64,000 bases of DNA from Microbacterium fluvii (GCF_025515205.1 NZ_JAOPFX010000001.1:1116001-1180000); one strand, 5' to 3'; shown: positions 29,309 through 40,183, numbered from the stretch's first letter. The notes: generated by a model from the sequence alone, not told the origin. A program made the numbers and translations.

Positions 29309-30067
29309 ATGTCCGGACACTCCAAATGGGCGACGACCAAGCACAAGAAGGCCGTCATCGACGCGCGCCGTGCCAAGTCGTGGGCCAAGCTCATCAAGAA
29401 CATCGAGGTCGCCGCCAAGCTCGGCGGCGCCGACCTGCAGGGCAACCCGACCCTGTTCGACGCGGTGCTGAAGGCGAAGAAGACCTCGGTTCCCAAGGAC
29501 AACATCGACCGCGCGATCAAGCGCGGCGCCGGCATCGGCGGCGAGTCGGTCGAGTACTCCTCGATCATGTACGAGGGCTACGGCCCCAACGGCGTGGCCC
29601 TCATGATCGAGTGTCTGACCGACAACAAGAACCGCGCGGCCGCCGAGGTGCGCACGGCCCTCACCCGCAACGGCGGGACGCTGGCCGACCCCGGGTCGGT
29701 CGCCTACAACTTCACCCGCAAGGGCGTCATCGTCGTCGGCGGCGAGGGCACCAGCGAAGACGACGTCATGCTCGCCGTGCTCGAAGCCGGCGCAGAAGAG
29801 ATCGAGCCGCACGCGCAGGGCTTCGAGGTCATCACCGAGGCGTCCGATCTCGTGACGGTGCGCACGGCCCTGCAGGAGGCCGGCATCGACTACGAATCGG
29901 CCGACGTGGAGTTCGTGCCCAACCTCAAGGTCGAAGTCGACGCCGACACGGCGCGCAAGGTGTTCCGCCTCATCGACGCCCTCGAAGACAGCGACGACGT
30001 GCAGAACGTCTTCAGCAACTTCGACCTGACCGCCGAGGTGCAGGCCGAGCTCGAGAACGACGAGTGA
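29309..30067 (+). CDS. yebC: YebC/TACO1 family translation or transcription factor
   Basis: The 252-residue protein begins [23 protein letters not shown], the hallmark of the YebC/PmpR/TACO1 family, and contains [11 protein letters not shown] and [19 protein letters not shown]. Members have been described as DNA-binding regulators and, more recently, as factors that relieve ribosome stalling at proline-rich stretches. Genomic linkage to ruvC is conserved in bacteria, as here. It appears to be transcribed from its own leaderless promoter. Confidence 0.96.
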   Translation: MSGHSKWATTKHKKAVIDARRAKSWAKLIKNIEVAAKLGGADLQGNPTLFDAVLKAKKTSVPKDNIDRAIKRGAGIGGESVEYSSIMYEGYGPNGVALMIECLTDNKNRAAAEVRTALTRNGGTLADPGSVAYNFTRKGVIVVGGEGTSEDDVMLAVLEAGAEEIEPHAQGFEVITEASDLVTVRTALQEAGIDYESADVEFVPNLKVEVDADTARKVFRLIDALEDSDDVQNVFSNFDLTAEVQAELENDE

Positions 30068-30119
30068 CGCGAGCCCGGTCAGTGCCGCGCGCCTGGGCCC
30101 CGACGTCGGAACCCGCGCC

Positions 30120-30131
30120 TAGCGTGGGGGA
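30120..30131 (+). promoter_or_regulatory. Leaderless-type promoter of ruvC
   Basis: TAGCGT (30120-30125), six bases, then the GTG at 30132. Confidence 0.5.
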
Positions 30132-30707
30132 GTGATCTCCCGCCGCACCGGAACCCTGCGCGTGCTGGGCGTCGACCCGGGGTTGACCCGGTGCGGCGTC
30201 GGCGTCGTGGATGTCGCGGCCGACCGCTCGGCGTCGCTTGTGCACGTGGGCGTGGTGCGCTCCGACCCCGGCATGCCGATCGAGCAGCGACTGGCGGCCA
30301 TCGCCGCCGGCATCCGCGCTGTCGTCGACGAGCACGGACCCGCCGTGATCGCGGTGGAGCGCGTGTTCGCCCAGCACAATCGCGAGAGCGTCATGGGCAC
30401 GGCGCAGGCCAGCGGCATCGCGCTGCTGGTCGCCGGCGAGCGGGGCCTTCCGGCCGCGACGCACACGCCCACCGAGGTCAAGGCCGCCATCACGGGCTAC
30501 GGCCAGGCCGACAAGCGGCAGGTGCAGACGATGGTCGCCCGCGTGCTGCGACTCGACGAGCTGCCCCAGCCCGCCGACGCCGCCGACGCGCTCGCACTGG
30601 CCCTGTGCCATGCGTGGCGGGGCGGCGCCCCCGCCGCGGCATCGTCGAGCGCACTCACCCCCGCGCAGCGCGCGTGGGCGGATGCCGAGCGTCTCGCGCG
30701 CCGGTGA
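30132..30707 (+). CDS. ruvC: Holliday junction resolvase RuvC
   Basis: RuvC cuts four-way junctions symmetrically after RuvAB branch migration. The 191-residue RNase H-fold protein has the catalytic acidic residues in VLGVDPGLTRCG (D15), IAVERVFAQ (E76), and the C-terminal QPADAADALALALCH pair. It is followed by ruvA and ruvB in the standard actinobacterial order. The GTG at 30132 matches family starts. Confidence 0.96.
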   Translation: MISRRTGTLRVLGVDPGLTRCGVGVVDVAADRSASLVHVGVVRSDPGMPIEQRLAAIAAGIRAVVDEHGPAVIAVERVFAQHNRESVMGTAQASGIALLVAGERGLPAATHTPTEVKAAITGYGQADKRQVQTMVARVLRLDELPQPADAADALALALCHAWRGGAPAAASSSALTPAQRAWADAERLARR

Positions 30708-30768
30708 CCCGCGCCGGCGACGGCGGGGCGGCGCGCGTGTCGCTCGAACAAACCTCCGAATCGGAACG

Positions 30769-30780
30769 TAGGCTCGGGGC
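30769..30780 (+). promoter_or_regulatory. Leaderless-type promoter of ruvA
   Basis: TAGGCT (30769-30774), six bases, then the ATG at 30781, with no ribosome site. Confidence 0.6.
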
Positions 30781-31401
30781 ATGATCTCTTCACTGCGCGG
30801 CCGGGTGCTGCACGTCGACGCCGACTCCGTGATCGTCGAGGTGGGCGGTGTGGGGTTCTCGGTGGCCGTTCCCGCACCCCTGGCCAGGGCGACGCACACA
30901 GGCACCGAGCTGCACCTGCACACGAATCTCGTCGTGCGCGAAGACGCGCTCTCGCTGTTCGGCTTCGAGACGAGGGAAGAGCTCGTCGTGTTCACCCAGC
31001 TGGTCTCGGTCACCGGGGTCGGACCCAAGTCGGCGCTCGGAGTGCTCTCGACGCTGACCGTGCCGCAGATCGCCGACGCCGTCACGAGCGACGACGACGC
31101 GCCGTTCCGCCGGGTGTCGGGCATCGGCCCGAAGACGGCGAAGCTCATCGTCGTGCAGCTGGCCGGCAAGCTCGCGCCGTCTGTCGCGACCGCGCCGGGG
31201 ACCCCGGCGGCACCGATCGGAGTCGTCGACCAGGTCGCCCAGGCGCTCGTGGGGCTCGGCTGGTCGGAGCGCACCGCCGCCGAATCCGTCGCGGCGGTCG
31301 CGGAAGGGGCGAGCGAGGCAGACCGCAGTTCGGTGCCCGCGCTGCTCCGGCTGACGCTGGCGGCACTGGGACCTGCGCGACAGGGGGCAGGGCGTGGATG
31401 A
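30781..31401 (+). CDS. ruvA: Holliday junction DNA helicase subunit RuvA
   Basis: RuvA recognises the junction and loads RuvB. The 206-residue protein has the OB-fold N-terminus ([26 protein letters not shown]), helix-hairpin-helix motifs ([14 protein letters not shown] and [14 protein letters not shown]) and a C-terminal UBA-like domain III that contacts RuvB. It overlaps ruvB by 8 bases. Confidence 0.96.
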   Translation: MISSLRGRVLHVDADSVIVEVGGVGFSVAVPAPLARATHTGTELHLHTNLVVREDALSLFGFETREELVVFTQLVSVTGVGPKSALGVLSTLTVPQIADAVTSDDDAPFRRVSGIGPKTAKLIVVQLAGKLAPSVATAPGTPAAPIGVVDQVAQALVGLGWSERTAAESVAAVAEGASEADRSSVPALLRLTLAALGPARQGAGRG

Positions 31402-32419
31402 GCTGAGAGACGCCGACACGCCCGTCGACGAGACCGAACTCGCCATCGAGGGTGCGCTGCGCCCCGCGTCGCTGTCGGAGTTCGTCGGCCAGCAGAAGGT
31501 GCGAGGCCAACTGCAGCTGCTGCTCGAGGCCGCCCGCATCCAGCAGCGTCCCGCCGACCACATCCTGCTGTCCGGCCCCCCTGGCCTCGGCAAGACGACC
31601 CTCGCGATGATCGTCGCCCACGAGAGCGGCAGGCCGCTGCGGCTGTCGAGCGGCCCCGCGATCCAGCACGCCGGCGACCTCGCGGCGCTGCTGTCGAGCC
31701 TGACCCCCGGCGAAGTGCTCTTCATCGACGAGGTGCACCGCATGGCGCGCTCGGCCGAAGAGATGCTGTACCTGGCCATGGAGGACTTCCGCATCGACAT
31801 CATGGTCGGCAAGGGCGCCGGCGCCACCAGCATCCCCCTCGATCTCGCCCCCTTCACCCTGGTGGGCGCGACGACCCGTTCCGGTCTGCTGCCCAACCCG
31901 CTGCGCGACCGGTTCGGGTTCACCGCGCACCTGGAGTACTACGAGGCCGAAGAGCTCGAGCACGTGCTGGAGCGATCGGCGCGGATGCTGGGGGTCGAGC
32001 TTCCCCCCGCGGCGCGCGCCGAGATCGCGCGCCGCTCCCGCGGAACCCCCCGCATCGCCAACCGGCTGCTGCGGCGGGTGCGCGACTATCTGATCGTGCA
32101 CGCCGACGGTGCCGCGAGCACCGCCGCCGTGGACGCGGCGCTCGACCTCTACGACGTCGACCGCATCGGCCTCGATCGCCTCGACCGCGCCGTGCTCGAG
32201 GCGCTCGTGCGCCGCTTCCGCGGGGGGCCGGTGGGACTGAGCACCCTCTCGGTCGCGGTGGGTGAGGAGGCCGAGACGATCGAGTCGGTCGTCGAGCCCT
32301 ACCTCGTGCGGATCGGCTTCATGGGGCGCACCCCTCGAGGCCGGGTCGCGACTCCCGAGGCCTATGCGCACCTGGGTGTGCCGCACGCGGACTCGGTGCT
32401 GAGATTCGATGACCTATAA
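31394..32419 (+). CDS. ruvB: Holliday junction DNA helicase motor RuvB
   Basis: The 341-residue AAA+ hexameric motor shows [15 protein letters not shown], Walker [12 protein letters not shown], Walker [10 protein letters not shown], sensor 1 GATTRSGLL and the C-terminal winged helix with [13 protein letters not shown]. The GTG at 31394 lies within the end of ruvA. Its stop overlaps a TATAAT that may serve yajC. Confidence 0.97.
   Translation: MDELRDADTPVDETELAIEGALRPASLSEFVGQQKVRGQLQLLLEAARIQQRPADHILLSGPPGLGKTTLAMIVAHESGRPLRLSSGPAIQHAGDLAALLSSLTPGEVLFIDEVHRMARSAEEMLYLAMEDFRIDIMVGKGAGATSIPLDLAPFTLVGATTRSGLLPNPLRDRFGFTAHLEYYEAEELEHVLERSARMLGVELPPAARAEIARRSRGTPRIANRLLRRVRDYLIVHADGAASTAAVDAALDLYDVDRIGLDRLDRAVLEALVRRFRGGPVGLSTLSVAVGEEAETIESVVEPYLVRIGFMGRTPRGRVATPEAYAHLGVPHADSVLRFDDL
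32414..32419 (+). promoter_or_regulatory. Candidate -10 box for yajC-secDF
   Basis: A consensus TATAAT overlaps the ruvB stop codon, 64 bases before yajC. No convincing -35 was found. Confidence 0.4.
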
Positions 32420-32482
32420 TCGCTGAAGGCTCACGGCGCGCTGTCGCGTGTGCGCCAACCTCCCCGAAAGGTCTTCCCCCTC

Positions 32483-32890
32483 ATGGCTGATTGGCTCCTG
32501 CCAGCCCTCCTCGTCGTCCTGCTCGTCTTCATGTTCTGGAGCTCGCGCCGCCGCATGCAGAAGCAGAAGCTCGAGCAGGAGGAGAAGGCCGCCCAGACCG
32601 TCCCCGGCGCGGAGGTGCTGCTGCAGGGCGGCCTCTACGGAACGATCGTGTCGTTCGACCCCGAGAACCTCGATCAGCCGGCCGTTGTCGAGATCGCCCC
32701 CGGCGTCGAGATCAAGGTGCACAGCCAGGCGATCCTGCGCGTCGTGACGCCCAGCGAAGACGAGACGGTCGAAGCCGACGGCTCGCACGACGAGCTGCCC
32801 GCCGAGCCGCACGTGGAGACCCTCGACGAGACGGCCGCGCGCCTCGCCGACGAGGGCAAGCCCGACACCGACACCAAGCCCCAGGCCTGA
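32483..32890 (+). CDS. yajC: Preprotein translocase subunit YajC
   Basis: The 135-residue protein has one N-terminal transmembrane helix (LLPALLVVLLVFMFW) followed by SSRRRMQKQKLEQEEKAA and the conserved VLLQGGLYGTIVSFD part. YajC forms a complex with SecDF in the inner membrane and assists Sec-dependent export. The ATG at 32483 gives the family start MADWLLP; an in-frame GTG at 32450 adds no recognisable sequence. secD follows after 41 bases. Confidence 0.93.
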   Translation: MADWLLPALLVVLLVFMFWSSRRRMQKQKLEQEEKAAQTVPGAEVLLQGGLYGTIVSFDPENLDQPAVVEIAPGVEIKVHSQAILRVVTPSEDETVEADGSHDELPAEPHVETLDETAARLADEGKPDTDTKPQA

Positions 32891-32931
32891 CCCGACCCGC
32901 CCGTTCGGGCACCCGAGAAAGCTGACCGCAC

Positions 32932-34656
32932 GTGGCGACATCCACCCCTGTCCGGCACGCCTGGCGCGCGCTGACCACGCTCCTGGTGATCACGGCCGTT
33001 CTGTTCGGCATCAACGCGCTCGGCGTGTACGTGTTCGGCAAGAGCTCGTGGACCCCTGAACTCGCGCTCGACCTGCAGGGCGGCACCCAGATCGTGCTGG
33101 AGGCGCAGACCGCCGACGGCGCGGCGCCGTCGGCAGAGCAGCTCGACCAGGCCGTGACGATCATCCGCCAGCGCGTCGACGCCTCCGGCGTCGGCGAGGC
33201 CGATGTCACGACCGAGGGCGGCAAGAACATCGTCGTGCAGATCCCCGGCGAGGCCGACGAGGCCACGCGTGAGCGCATCGAGGCCTCGGCCCAGCTGCAG
33301 CTGCGCGCCGTGCTCTACACGGGGGCCCCGGCCAACACCTACGTCGGTGAAGACGGCACGGCGACGCCCTACCCGACGCCAGACCCTTCGCTGAACTCGA
33401 CGCCGACCGCCTCGCCGAGCAACGGCAGCGACCCCGCGTGGATCACCGACGCGCTGTACGCCGAGTACCTCGCATACGACTGCACCGATCCCGCCAACGA
33501 CCCGGCCAGCGCCCCCGAAGACGAGCCGCTGATCACGTGCGACGCGACGGGGAGCGTCAAGTACATCCTCGGTCCGGTCGAACTCGACGGCACCTCGATC
33601 ACCGATGCGAGCGCGGGCCTGGACCAGACCAACGGCCAGTGGACGGTCAACCTCAAGTTCGACGAGGCGGGCACCACCACCTTCGGCGAGATCAGCCAGC
33701 GCCTCTACGGTGCCGAGGAGCCGCTGAACCAGTTCGCGTTCGTGCTCGACGGCTCGGTGCTCTCGGCGCCCTCGATGAACGCCGTGATCCTCGGCGGCAA
33801 CCCGAGCATCTCGGGCTCGTTCACGCAGGACACCGCACAGACCCTCGCCGACCAGCTCAAGTACGGCGCCCTGCCGCTGAGCTTCGAGGTCGTCAGCTCC
33901 GACACCATCTCGGCGACGCTCGGCTCGCAGCAGCTGCAGATCGGCCTCATCGCCGGCCTCATCGGCCTCGCGCTGGTCGCGGTCTACTCGCTGATCACCT
34001 ACCGCGCCCTCGGCTTCGTGATCATCGCGTCGCTCGTGGTGATGGCGGTGCTCACCTACATCACGATCTGCATCCTGGCCTGGCGCCTGGGCTTCCGCCT
34101 GTCGCTGGCCGGCGTCGCGGGTCTGATCGTGACGATCGGCTTCACCGCCGACTCGTTCATCGTCTACTTCGAGCGCATCCGCGACGAGCTCCGAGACGGC
34201 AAGTCGATCACGGGCGCCGTCGAAGACGGGTGGGGGCGCGCCAAGCGCACGATCTACATCTCGAAGTCGATCAACATCCTCGCCGCGGTGGTGCTCTACA
34301 TCCTCGCCGACGCGACCGTCAAGGGCTTCGCGTTCACGCTCGGCCTGACCACGGCGATCGACATCCTGATCTTCATCATGTTCACCCACCCGGTCATGCA
34401 GCTGCTGGCCCGCACCCGGTTCTTCGGGTCGGGGCATCCGCTCTCGGGTCTCGACCCGACGGCGCTCGGCGCCGTCTACCGCGGCCGGGCGCAGTTCCGC
34501 GCGCCGGCAGCCGCCACCGCCGGCAAGACGCAGGCCGAGCGCCGCGCCTCCCGGTCGCGCGGCGAGGCGGAGCGACGCCAGACCATCGCCGAGCGCAAGC
34601 AGGCGGAGATGTCGGCGCAGAACAGACCCGGCAAGGCGACGGAGGGAGACGACTGA
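32932..34656 (+). CDS. secD: Protein translocase subunit SecD
   Basis: SecD uses the proton gradient to pull exported proteins out of the Sec channel. The 574-residue protein has one N-terminal helix, the LDLQGGTQIVLEA motif, a large extracytoplasmic domain with an actinobacterial acidic/Pro-Ser insertion (residues about 130-210), and five C-terminal helices from about residue 340, followed by a charged, Arg/Lys-rich cytosolic tail. The GTG at 32932 is the start; secF overlaps its stop. Confidence 0.95.
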   Translation: MATSTPVRHAWRALTTLLVITAVLFGINALGVYVFGKSSWTPELALDLQGGTQIVLEAQTADGAAPSAEQLDQAVTIIRQRVDASGVGEADVTTEGGKNIVVQIPGEADEATRERIEASAQLQLRAVLYTGAPANTYVGEDGTATPYPTPDPSLNSTPTASPSNGSDPAWITDALYAEYLAYDCTDPANDPASAPEDEPLITCDATGSVKYILGPVELDGTSITDASAGLDQTNGQWTVNLKFDEAGTTTFGEISQRLYGAEEPLNQFAFVLDGSVLSAPSMNAVILGGNPSISGSFTQDTAQTLADQLKYGALPLSFEVVSSDTISATLGSQQLQIGLIAGLIGLALVAVYSLITYRALGFVIIASLVVMAVLTYITICILAWRLGFRLSLAGVAGLIVTIGFTADSFIVYFERIRDELRDGKSITGAVEDGWGRAKRTIYISKSINILAAVVLYILADATVKGFAFTLGLTTAIDILIFIMFTHPVMQLLARTRFFGSGHPLSGLDPTALGAVYRGRAQFRAPAAATAGKTQAERRASRSRGEAERRQTIAERKQAEMSAQNRPGKATEGDD

Positions 34657-35645
34657 TGCGCTCCATGAATCAACTCGGCAACGACCTGTACACGGGCAAG
34701 ACCTCTTTCCCGTTCGTCGGCAGGCGCAATGTCTGGTTCCTCATCGCGGCACTGCTGGTGATCGGCTCGGTGCTCGTGCCGCTCGTGCGGCCGGTGCAGT
34801 TCTCGATCGAGTTCACCGGCGGCTCGCAGTTCACCGTCTCGGGTCTGTCGAGCCCGGATCAGTCTGTCGCGACGGATGCTGTGCACAGCGTCGTCCCCGA
34901 TGCGACCACCAAGGTCACCACCGTCGGCGACACGGCCGTGCGGGTGCAGACCGACCAGATGACCCCCGACGAGACGCAGGCGGTGACCGCCGCCCTCGCC
35001 GAGGCGTACGACGTGCCCACGAGCGAGGTGACGGCCTCGTTCATCGGACCCAGCTGGGGCGCCGACGTGACCAGGCAGTCGCTGTGGGGTCTGGTGATCT
35101 TCCTGGCGCTGACCTTCCTGATCCTCGCCCTCTACTTCCGCACATGGAAGATGTCGGCCGCGGCGATCATCGGCGTCGTGGACGTGCTGATCATCACGAT
35201 CGGCATCTACGCCCTGGCCGGGTTCGAGATCTCGCCGGCGGCGGTGATCGGGTTCCTGACGATCCTCGCCTATTCGCTCTACGACACGACGGTCGTCTTC
35301 GACAAGATCCGCGAGAACACAAGCGAAGACGGAGAGGTCTCCGGACGCACGTTCGGCGAGTCGGTCAACCTCGCGGTGAACCAGACCCTCATCCGCTCGA
35401 TCAACACGACCGTCGTGGCGATCCTGCCGGTGGGTGCCATCCTGTTCATCGGCGCGTTCTGGCTCGGAGCCGAGACGCTCAGCGACATCTCGCTGTCGAT
35501 GTTCGTGGGCATCATCGTGGCCGCCTACTCGACGCTCTTCGTCGCCGCGCCGCTGTACTCGCTCTTCCGCCAGAGCGAGCCGGAGCTGCGCAAGAGGGAC
35601 GAGCGGGTGCTCGCCGCACGCACGCGCGCCGGCATCCCTGCGTGA
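34656..35645 (+). CDS. secF: Protein translocase subunit SecF
   Basis: SecF is the SecD partner. The 329-residue protein has an N-terminal helix ([20 protein letters not shown]), the [10 protein letters not shown] motif, an external domain, and a five-helix bundle with [16 protein letters not shown] and [11 protein letters not shown], which are diagnostic. Its ATG overlaps the secD TGA (TGATG), so translation is coupled. Confidence 0.96.
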   Translation: MRSMNQLGNDLYTGKTSFPFVGRRNVWFLIAALLVIGSVLVPLVRPVQFSIEFTGGSQFTVSGLSSPDQSVATDAVHSVVPDATTKVTTVGDTAVRVQTDQMTPDETQAVTAALAEAYDVPTSEVTASFIGPSWGADVTRQSLWGLVIFLALTFLILALYFRTWKMSAAAIIGVVDVLIITIGIYALAGFEISPAAVIGFLTILAYSLYDTTVVFDKIRENTSEDGEVSGRTFGESVNLAVNQTLIRSINTTVVAILPVGAILFIGAFWLGAETLSDISLSMFVGIIVAAYSTLFVAAPLYSLFRQSEPELRKRDERVLAARTRAGIPA

Positions 35646-35668
35646 ATCCGGGCATCCGAGGCCGGGCG

Positions 35669-35674
35669 TAGGAT
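35669..35674 (+). promoter_or_regulatory. Candidate -10 box for rel
   Basis: TAGGAT lies 29 bases before the rel ATG, which also has a strong purine-rich ribosome site (GGAGGGGAGG). This would allow rel to be expressed independently of secDF. Confidence 0.45.
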
Positions 35675-35703
35675 TGAGCCGTTCAGCGGAGGGGAGGATT
35701 CGG

Positions 35704-37953
35704 ATGGCTGAGACCGTCCCGTCCGCCCAGTCCTCCTCGCTGCGTCGGCTCGTTCCGCGCATCTTCTCGCGGTCGGCCCGGCGTGACGACGTCGAGCAGC
35801 TGCTGCGCACGGTGCGCACGCACCACCCTCGAGGCGACCTCTCGATCATCGAGCGCGCCTACGAGGTCGCGGCCAAGGCGCACACGGGGCAGCAGCGCCA
35901 GAGCGGCGAGCCCTACATCACCCACCCGCTGGCGGTCGCCCAGATCCTCGCCGACCTCGGGCTCGGTCCCAAGGCGATCGCGGCCGCACTGCTGCACGAC
36001 ACCGTCGAAGACACCGGCTACGGCCTCGACGAGCTGACCGCCGAGTTCGGCGACGAGGTCGCGCTGCTGGTCGACGGGGTGACCAAGCTCGATAAGGTCA
36101 AGTACGGCGAGAGCGCGCAGGCCGAGACGGTGCGCAAGATGATCGTCGCGATGTCGAAAGACATCCGGGTGCTCATCATCAAGCTCGCCGACCGACTGCA
36201 CAACGCCCGCACGTGGGGCTTCGTGCCGCCCGAGAAGGCGGCCAAAAAGGCGACCGAGACTCTCGAGATCTACGCTCCGCTGGCCCACCGCCTCGGCATC
36301 CAGACGGTCAAGAGCGAGCTGGAAGACCTCTCGTTCGCCGTGCTGCACCCGAAGCTCTACGCCGAGATCGAAGACCTGGTCAAGCAGCGCACTCCCCAGC
36401 GCGAGCAGTACGTGCACAACGTCATCGAGGCGGTCGAAGCCGACCTGAGAGAGCTGCGCATCCGCGGCCGAGTGATGGGCCGGCCCAAGCAGCTGTATTC
36501 GGTGTACCAGAAGATGGTGGTGCGCGGCCGCGAGTTCGACGACATCTACGACCTCATCGGCATCCGCGTGCTCGTCTCGAGTGTGCGCGACTGCTACGCC
36601 GTGCTCGGGGCCATCCACGCGCGCTGGACGCCGCTGCCCGGTCGCTTCAAGGACTACATCGCCACCCCGAAGTTCAACCTGTACCAGTCGCTGCATACGA
36701 CCGTCATCGGGCCCGGCGGCCGCACCGTCGAGATCCAGATCCGCACGAACGAGATGCACCAGCAGGCGGAGTACGGCGTCGCTGCGCACTGGAAGTACAA
36801 GGAGCAGGTCAACGGCGGCAAGAGCGGCAAGTCGACCGACACCGACATGGCGTGGCTCGCGCACATCTCGGACTGGCAGGCCGAGACCGCCGACCCCGGC
36901 GAGTTCCTCGATTCGCTGCGGTTCGAGATCGGCGCCAAGGAGGTCTACGTCTTCACGCCCAAGGGGCGTGTGATCGGCCTGCCCAAGGGCGCCACTCCCG
37001 TCGACTTCGCCTACGCCGTGCACACCGAGATCGGGCACCGCACGATGGGCGCCAAGGTCAACGGGCGGCTCGTGCCGCTGGAGACGGAGCTGTCCAGCGG
37101 CGACGTCGTCGAGGTGTTCACCTCGAAGAACCCCGACGCGGGCCCCAGCCAGGACTGGCTCGGATTCGTCAGGAGCACGCGGGCGCGCAACAAGATCCGC
37201 GGCTGGTTCACGAAGGAGCGCCGAGAAGAGGCGGTCGAGCAGGGCAAGGAGGCGATCGCCCGCGCGATGCGCCGGCAGAACCTGCCGCTGCAGCGCCTCA
37301 TGAGCCAGGACTCCTTCGCCGAGGTCGCCCATCAGCTGCGCTACGAAGACGTGTCGGCCCTCTACGCCGCCGTCGGCGAGGGGCACGTCTCGACGCAGTC
37401 GGTGATCGAGAAGGTCACGGCGCTCGTGCGCGCCGAGGAGGACACCTCGACGGGCGTCATCGATCTTCCGCATGTGGGTCGATCCCGTCAGCCCCGCAAC
37501 GGCGACTCGGGTGTGCTCGTGCGGGGAGCTCCCGACATCCTCGTCAAGCTCGCCAAGTGCTGCACTCCGGTGCCTGGCGATCAGATCGTCGGGTTCGTCA
37601 CGAGGGGGAGCGGCGTCTCGGTGCACCGTGCCGATTGCACGAACGTCAAGTCGCTCATGCAGGACCCCGAGCGGCTCATCCCGGTCGAGTGGGCGCCGAC
37701 GACCAAGAGCGTGTTCCTCGTGCAGATCCAGGTGGAGGCGCTCGACCGCTCTGGCCTGTTGAGCGACATCACGCGCGTGCTCAGCGAGCATCACGTCAAC
37801 ATCCTCTCGGCGTCGGTGCAGACCAACAACGACCGGCTGGCGCTGAGCCGCTACGTCTTCGAGATGGGCGACATCGTGCACCTCGATCGGGTGCTCAACG
37901 CGGTGCGCCGCATCGACGCCGTCTACGACGTCTACCGCGTCACGTCTTCCTGA
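35704..37953 (+). CDS. rel: Bifunctional (p)ppGpp synthetase/hydrolase Rel
   Basis: Rel makes and degrades the stringent-response alarmone. The 749-residue protein keeps all domains: HD hydrolase (HDTVEDTGY, residues about 40-190), synthetase ([16 protein letters not shown] near residue 325), TGS ([24 protein letters not shown] near 420), a Cys-containing CCTPVPGD stretch near 620, and a C-terminal ACT domain ([16 protein letters not shown]). Intact HD and synthetase motifs suggest it is bifunctional. Its 3' end overlaps the convergent AbiEi-like gene by 22 bases. Confidence 0.97.
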   Translation: MAETVPSAQSSSLRRLVPRIFSRSARRDDVEQLLRTVRTHHPRGDLSIIERAYEVAAKAHTGQQRQSGEPYITHPLAVAQILADLGLGPKAIAAALLHDTVEDTGYGLDELTAEFGDEVALLVDGVTKLDKVKYGESAQAETVRKMIVAMSKDIRVLIIKLADRLHNARTWGFVPPEKAAKKATETLEIYAPLAHRLGIQTVKSELEDLSFAVLHPKLYAEIEDLVKQRTPQREQYVHNVIEAVEADLRELRIRGRVMGRPKQLYSVYQKMVVRGREFDDIYDLIGIRVLVSSVRDCYAVLGAIHARWTPLPGRFKDYIATPKFNLYQSLHTTVIGPGGRTVEIQIRTNEMHQQAEYGVAAHWKYKEQVNGGKSGKSTDTDMAWLAHISDWQAETADPGEFLDSLRFEIGAKEVYVFTPKGRVIGLPKGATPVDFAYAVHTEIGHRTMGAKVNGRLVPLETELSSGDVVEVFTSKNPDAGPSQDWLGFVRSTRARNKIRGWFTKERREEAVEQGKEAIARAMRRQNLPLQRLMSQDSFAEVAHQLRYEDVSALYAAVGEGHVSTQSVIEKVTALVRAEEDTSTGVIDLPHVGRSRQPRNGDSGVLVRGAPDILVKLAKCCTPVPGDQIVGFVTRGSGVSVHRADCTNVKSLMQDPERLIPVEWAPTTKSVFLVQIQVEALDRSGLLSDITRVLSEHHVNILSASVQTNNDRLALSRYVFEMGDIVHLDRVLNAVRRIDAVYDVYRVTSS

Positions 37954-38480
37954 ATCGCCTTGAGCAGCCGCATGGCCGCGCCGCGGTGCGGCAGCGGACC
38001 GCGTTCGTCGAGCCACGCCAGGGTGCGTTCGATCAGCGCCGGTGCTGTCGCCGCGAGCAGCTCGGCCGCCGCGCGATGCTCGTCGTCGGGCATGCGGGCG
38101 AGGTCGGCCAGTGTGCGTTCGGGCGTGGTCACCCGCACGCCGCCCACGACCATCAGATCGCGCTCGTCGACACGCAGATCGCGGTAGACGAATCGGCGCC
38201 CCACGACGTGGTGCAGCCGCCGGTCGACGGCCCGCTGCACGGTGTGCCGACCCGGCGGCTCCGGCAGCGCGCCGTGGATCCAGGCGGCGCTCAGATGGGT
38301 CGCCGCGAGCGTGTCGCCCAGCAGCGCCTCCAGCGATCGCGCACGCAGCGCCGGGGTCTCGACCGCATCGGCCGGAAGGTAGGCCTCGCCGAGTTCGACG
38401 ACGTGCCCGTCGAGGCACGCCGCGGTCAGCTCAGCCTCGGAGAGGCGGGCGCCTGCGAAGAAGAGGAACGGCGAGGGCAT
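37932..38480 (-). CDS. AbiEi antitoxin-like protein, no toxin partner
   Basis: The 182-residue protein resembles the type IV AbiEi-like antitoxin/transcription factor-associated family of actinobacteria: [24 protein letters not shown], then [26 protein letters not shown]. AbiEi proteins repress and neutralise AbiEii nucleotidyltransferase toxins. No AbiEii lies nearby, so this copy may be a solitary regulator. The family call rests on remembered patterns only. It ends inside the rel 3' end on the other strand. Confidence 0.55.
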   Translation of the reverse strand: MPSPFLFFAGARLSEAELTAACLDGHVVELGEAYLPADAVETPALRARSLEALLGDTLAATHLSAAWIHGALPEPPGRHTVQRAVDRRLHHVVGRRFVYRDLRVDERDLMVVGGVRVTTPERTLADLARMPDDEHRAAAELLAATAPALIERTLAWLDERGPLPHRGAAMRLLKAIQEDVTR

Positions 38481-38599
38481 ACCGCGAGTGTGCCCCGAGC
38501 GCGCGCGCCGTGCCTGCTCCGTCCGCAGTCTGTGGACAGCTCCGCGCCGCCGCGCGGCGGGGGAGGAGCGGATGCCGCCGCGCGCCGGCGCGCCGCGGG

Positions 38600-40183
38600 T
38601 CAGCCGCCGAGTGCCGTCAGCCAGGTCTTGCGTGCGGCGAGCGCCTCTTTCGCCTTCGCGGCAGCGGCCTTGTCGCCCGACTTCTCGGCGGCGGCCAGCT
38701 CGGCCTCGAGCTTGTCGATCGCGTCCGTGAGCTGGCGCGTCATGTCGTTCGCCCGCGCCTTGGTCTCAGGGTTGTTGCGCTTCCAGTCGACGTCTTCGCG
38801 CTGGCGGAGGGCCTGCTCGACCTTGCGCAGCTCGTCGTCGAGGGCTCGCTCCCGATCACGCGGGAAGATGCGGCCGATCTCGTCCCAACGGCGCTGGATG
38901 CCGGTCAGAAGCGTGCGTGCCTTCGCGAGCTCCCGCTCGTCTGCGACGGCCTTCGCCTCGTCGAGCAGCTGCTTCTTGGCGTCGATCTTCTCGACCGAGG
39001 CGGCAGCATCCGCGGCCTCGCGGTCGCTGCGCGCACCGTACAGGGCGTCGCCGGCGGCCTTGAACCGCGCCCACAGGGCGTCGTCGGCCTTCTTGCCGGC
39101 GCGGCCTGCGGTCTTCCACTGGTCGAGCAGCGTGCGGTAGTCGCCGATGCCGTCCTCGCCCTTGGGCGCGAGCGCTTCTGCGCGCTCCACGAGACGCGCC
39201 TTGGCGTCGCGAGCGGAGCGGTGGGTCTCGTCGAGCTCGGCGTAGAACTCGCGACGGTGCTTGTCGACGATCGAGCGGGCGTCGCGGAACCGCTTCCACA
39301 GCTGCTGCGCGATGCCCTTGGGAAGCCGCGGACCGTTCTGCTGGTGGTTCTGCCAGCTGTCGAACAGCGCCGTCAGCTCGGCTGAGGCCTGCTTCCACTG
39401 CACACTGCGCGGGTCGCGGGCCGCGAGCGCTTCGGCCTGCTCGACGAGCACGGTGCGCTCGCGGATCGCCTCGTCGACGGCCTCTCGCGCCGCGGCGGCC
39501 TCGGAAGCGGATGCCGTGGCCAGCTCGTCGGTGAGCACCGTGAGCCGCGCCTCGAGCGCGGCGAGGTTGCCCACCGCCGCGGCGCCCGACACCTTCTCGC
39601 GCACGGCGATCGCCGTGGCACGCAGGTCGGCGGCCGATGCGCCGCCACCGCGGTGGCGCTGCTCGAGCAGCACGACCTCGGCGGCGAGGTCGGCGTACTT
39701 GCGCTCGAAGTAGGCGAGGGCCTCGGCGGGCGTGCCGTCGGGGTATTGCCCCACCTCGCGCCACTGGTCGCCCTCACGCACCGACACGGTGCCGTCGTCG
39801 GTGACACGACCCCACGGCTCGGCGTCATCGGCGACCGGCGCGGCGGGAGCAGCAGGCTTCTTCGGCGCAGACGGCACCGGGCGCGGCAGTGCGGACGGGC
39901 GCGGAACCGGGGTCGGACGCGGGGCGGCGGGAGCGGGTTCCGCCGTCTCGGGCTCTGCCGTCTCGGCTGCGGGCTCTTCGGCCGCGGCGGGCTCTTCGGC
40001 GGCCACCGGCTCTTCCGACTGCGCGGCGGCCGGCTCTGCGCCGTCGGCGGCGGGCTCGTCGGCCGACGGGTCGTCGGAGGCGATCGCCTCTTCCGGCGCC
40101 GGAGCGGCGGCGGTCTCGGGGACGGCGGCGTCTGCGGCCTCGTCGGCGGGGTTTTCGGGAGTCGAATCTGCTGCGGCAGTCAC
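38600..40183 (-). CDS. DUF349 domain protein with long acidic Ala/Pro-rich N-terminus
   Basis: The first ~125 residues are low-complexity, rich in Ala, Glu and Pro (repeated EEPAAAE units). The remainder is helical with repeated DUF349 units of about 75 residues, each with a W-K-x-A or R-W-D-E-I-G core (LDQWKTAGRAGKKADDALW; IQRRWDEIGRIFP). DUF349 proteins are linked to nucleoid or RNA functions in some bacteria, but the role here is unknown. I prefer the GTG at 40183, which has GAGGTG 7-12 bases upstream, over the GTG at 40207. Confidence 0.85.
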   Translation of the reverse strand: MTAAADSTPENPADEAADAAVPETAAAPAPEEAIASDDPSADEPAADGAEPAAAQSEEPVAAEEPAAAEEPAAETAEPETAEPAPAAPRPTPVPRPSALPRPVPSAPKKPAAPAAPVADDAEPWGRVTDDGTVSVREGDQWREVGQYPDGTPAEALAYFERKYADLAAEVVLLEQRHRGGGASAADLRATAIAVREKVSGAAAVGNLAALEARLTVLTDELATASASEAAAAREAVDEAIRERTVLVEQAEALAARDPRSVQWKQASAELTALFDSWQNHQQNGPRLPKGIAQQLWKRFRDARSIVDKHRREFYAELDETHRSARDAKARLVERAEALAPKGEDGIGDYRTLLDQWKTAGRAGKKADDALWARFKAAGDALYGARSDREAADAAASVEKIDAKKQLLDEAKAVADERELAKARTLLTGIQRRWDEIGRIFPRDRERALDDELRKVEQALRQREDVDWKRNNPETKARANDMTRQLTDAIDKLEAELAAAEKSGDKAAAAKAKEALAARKTWLTALGG

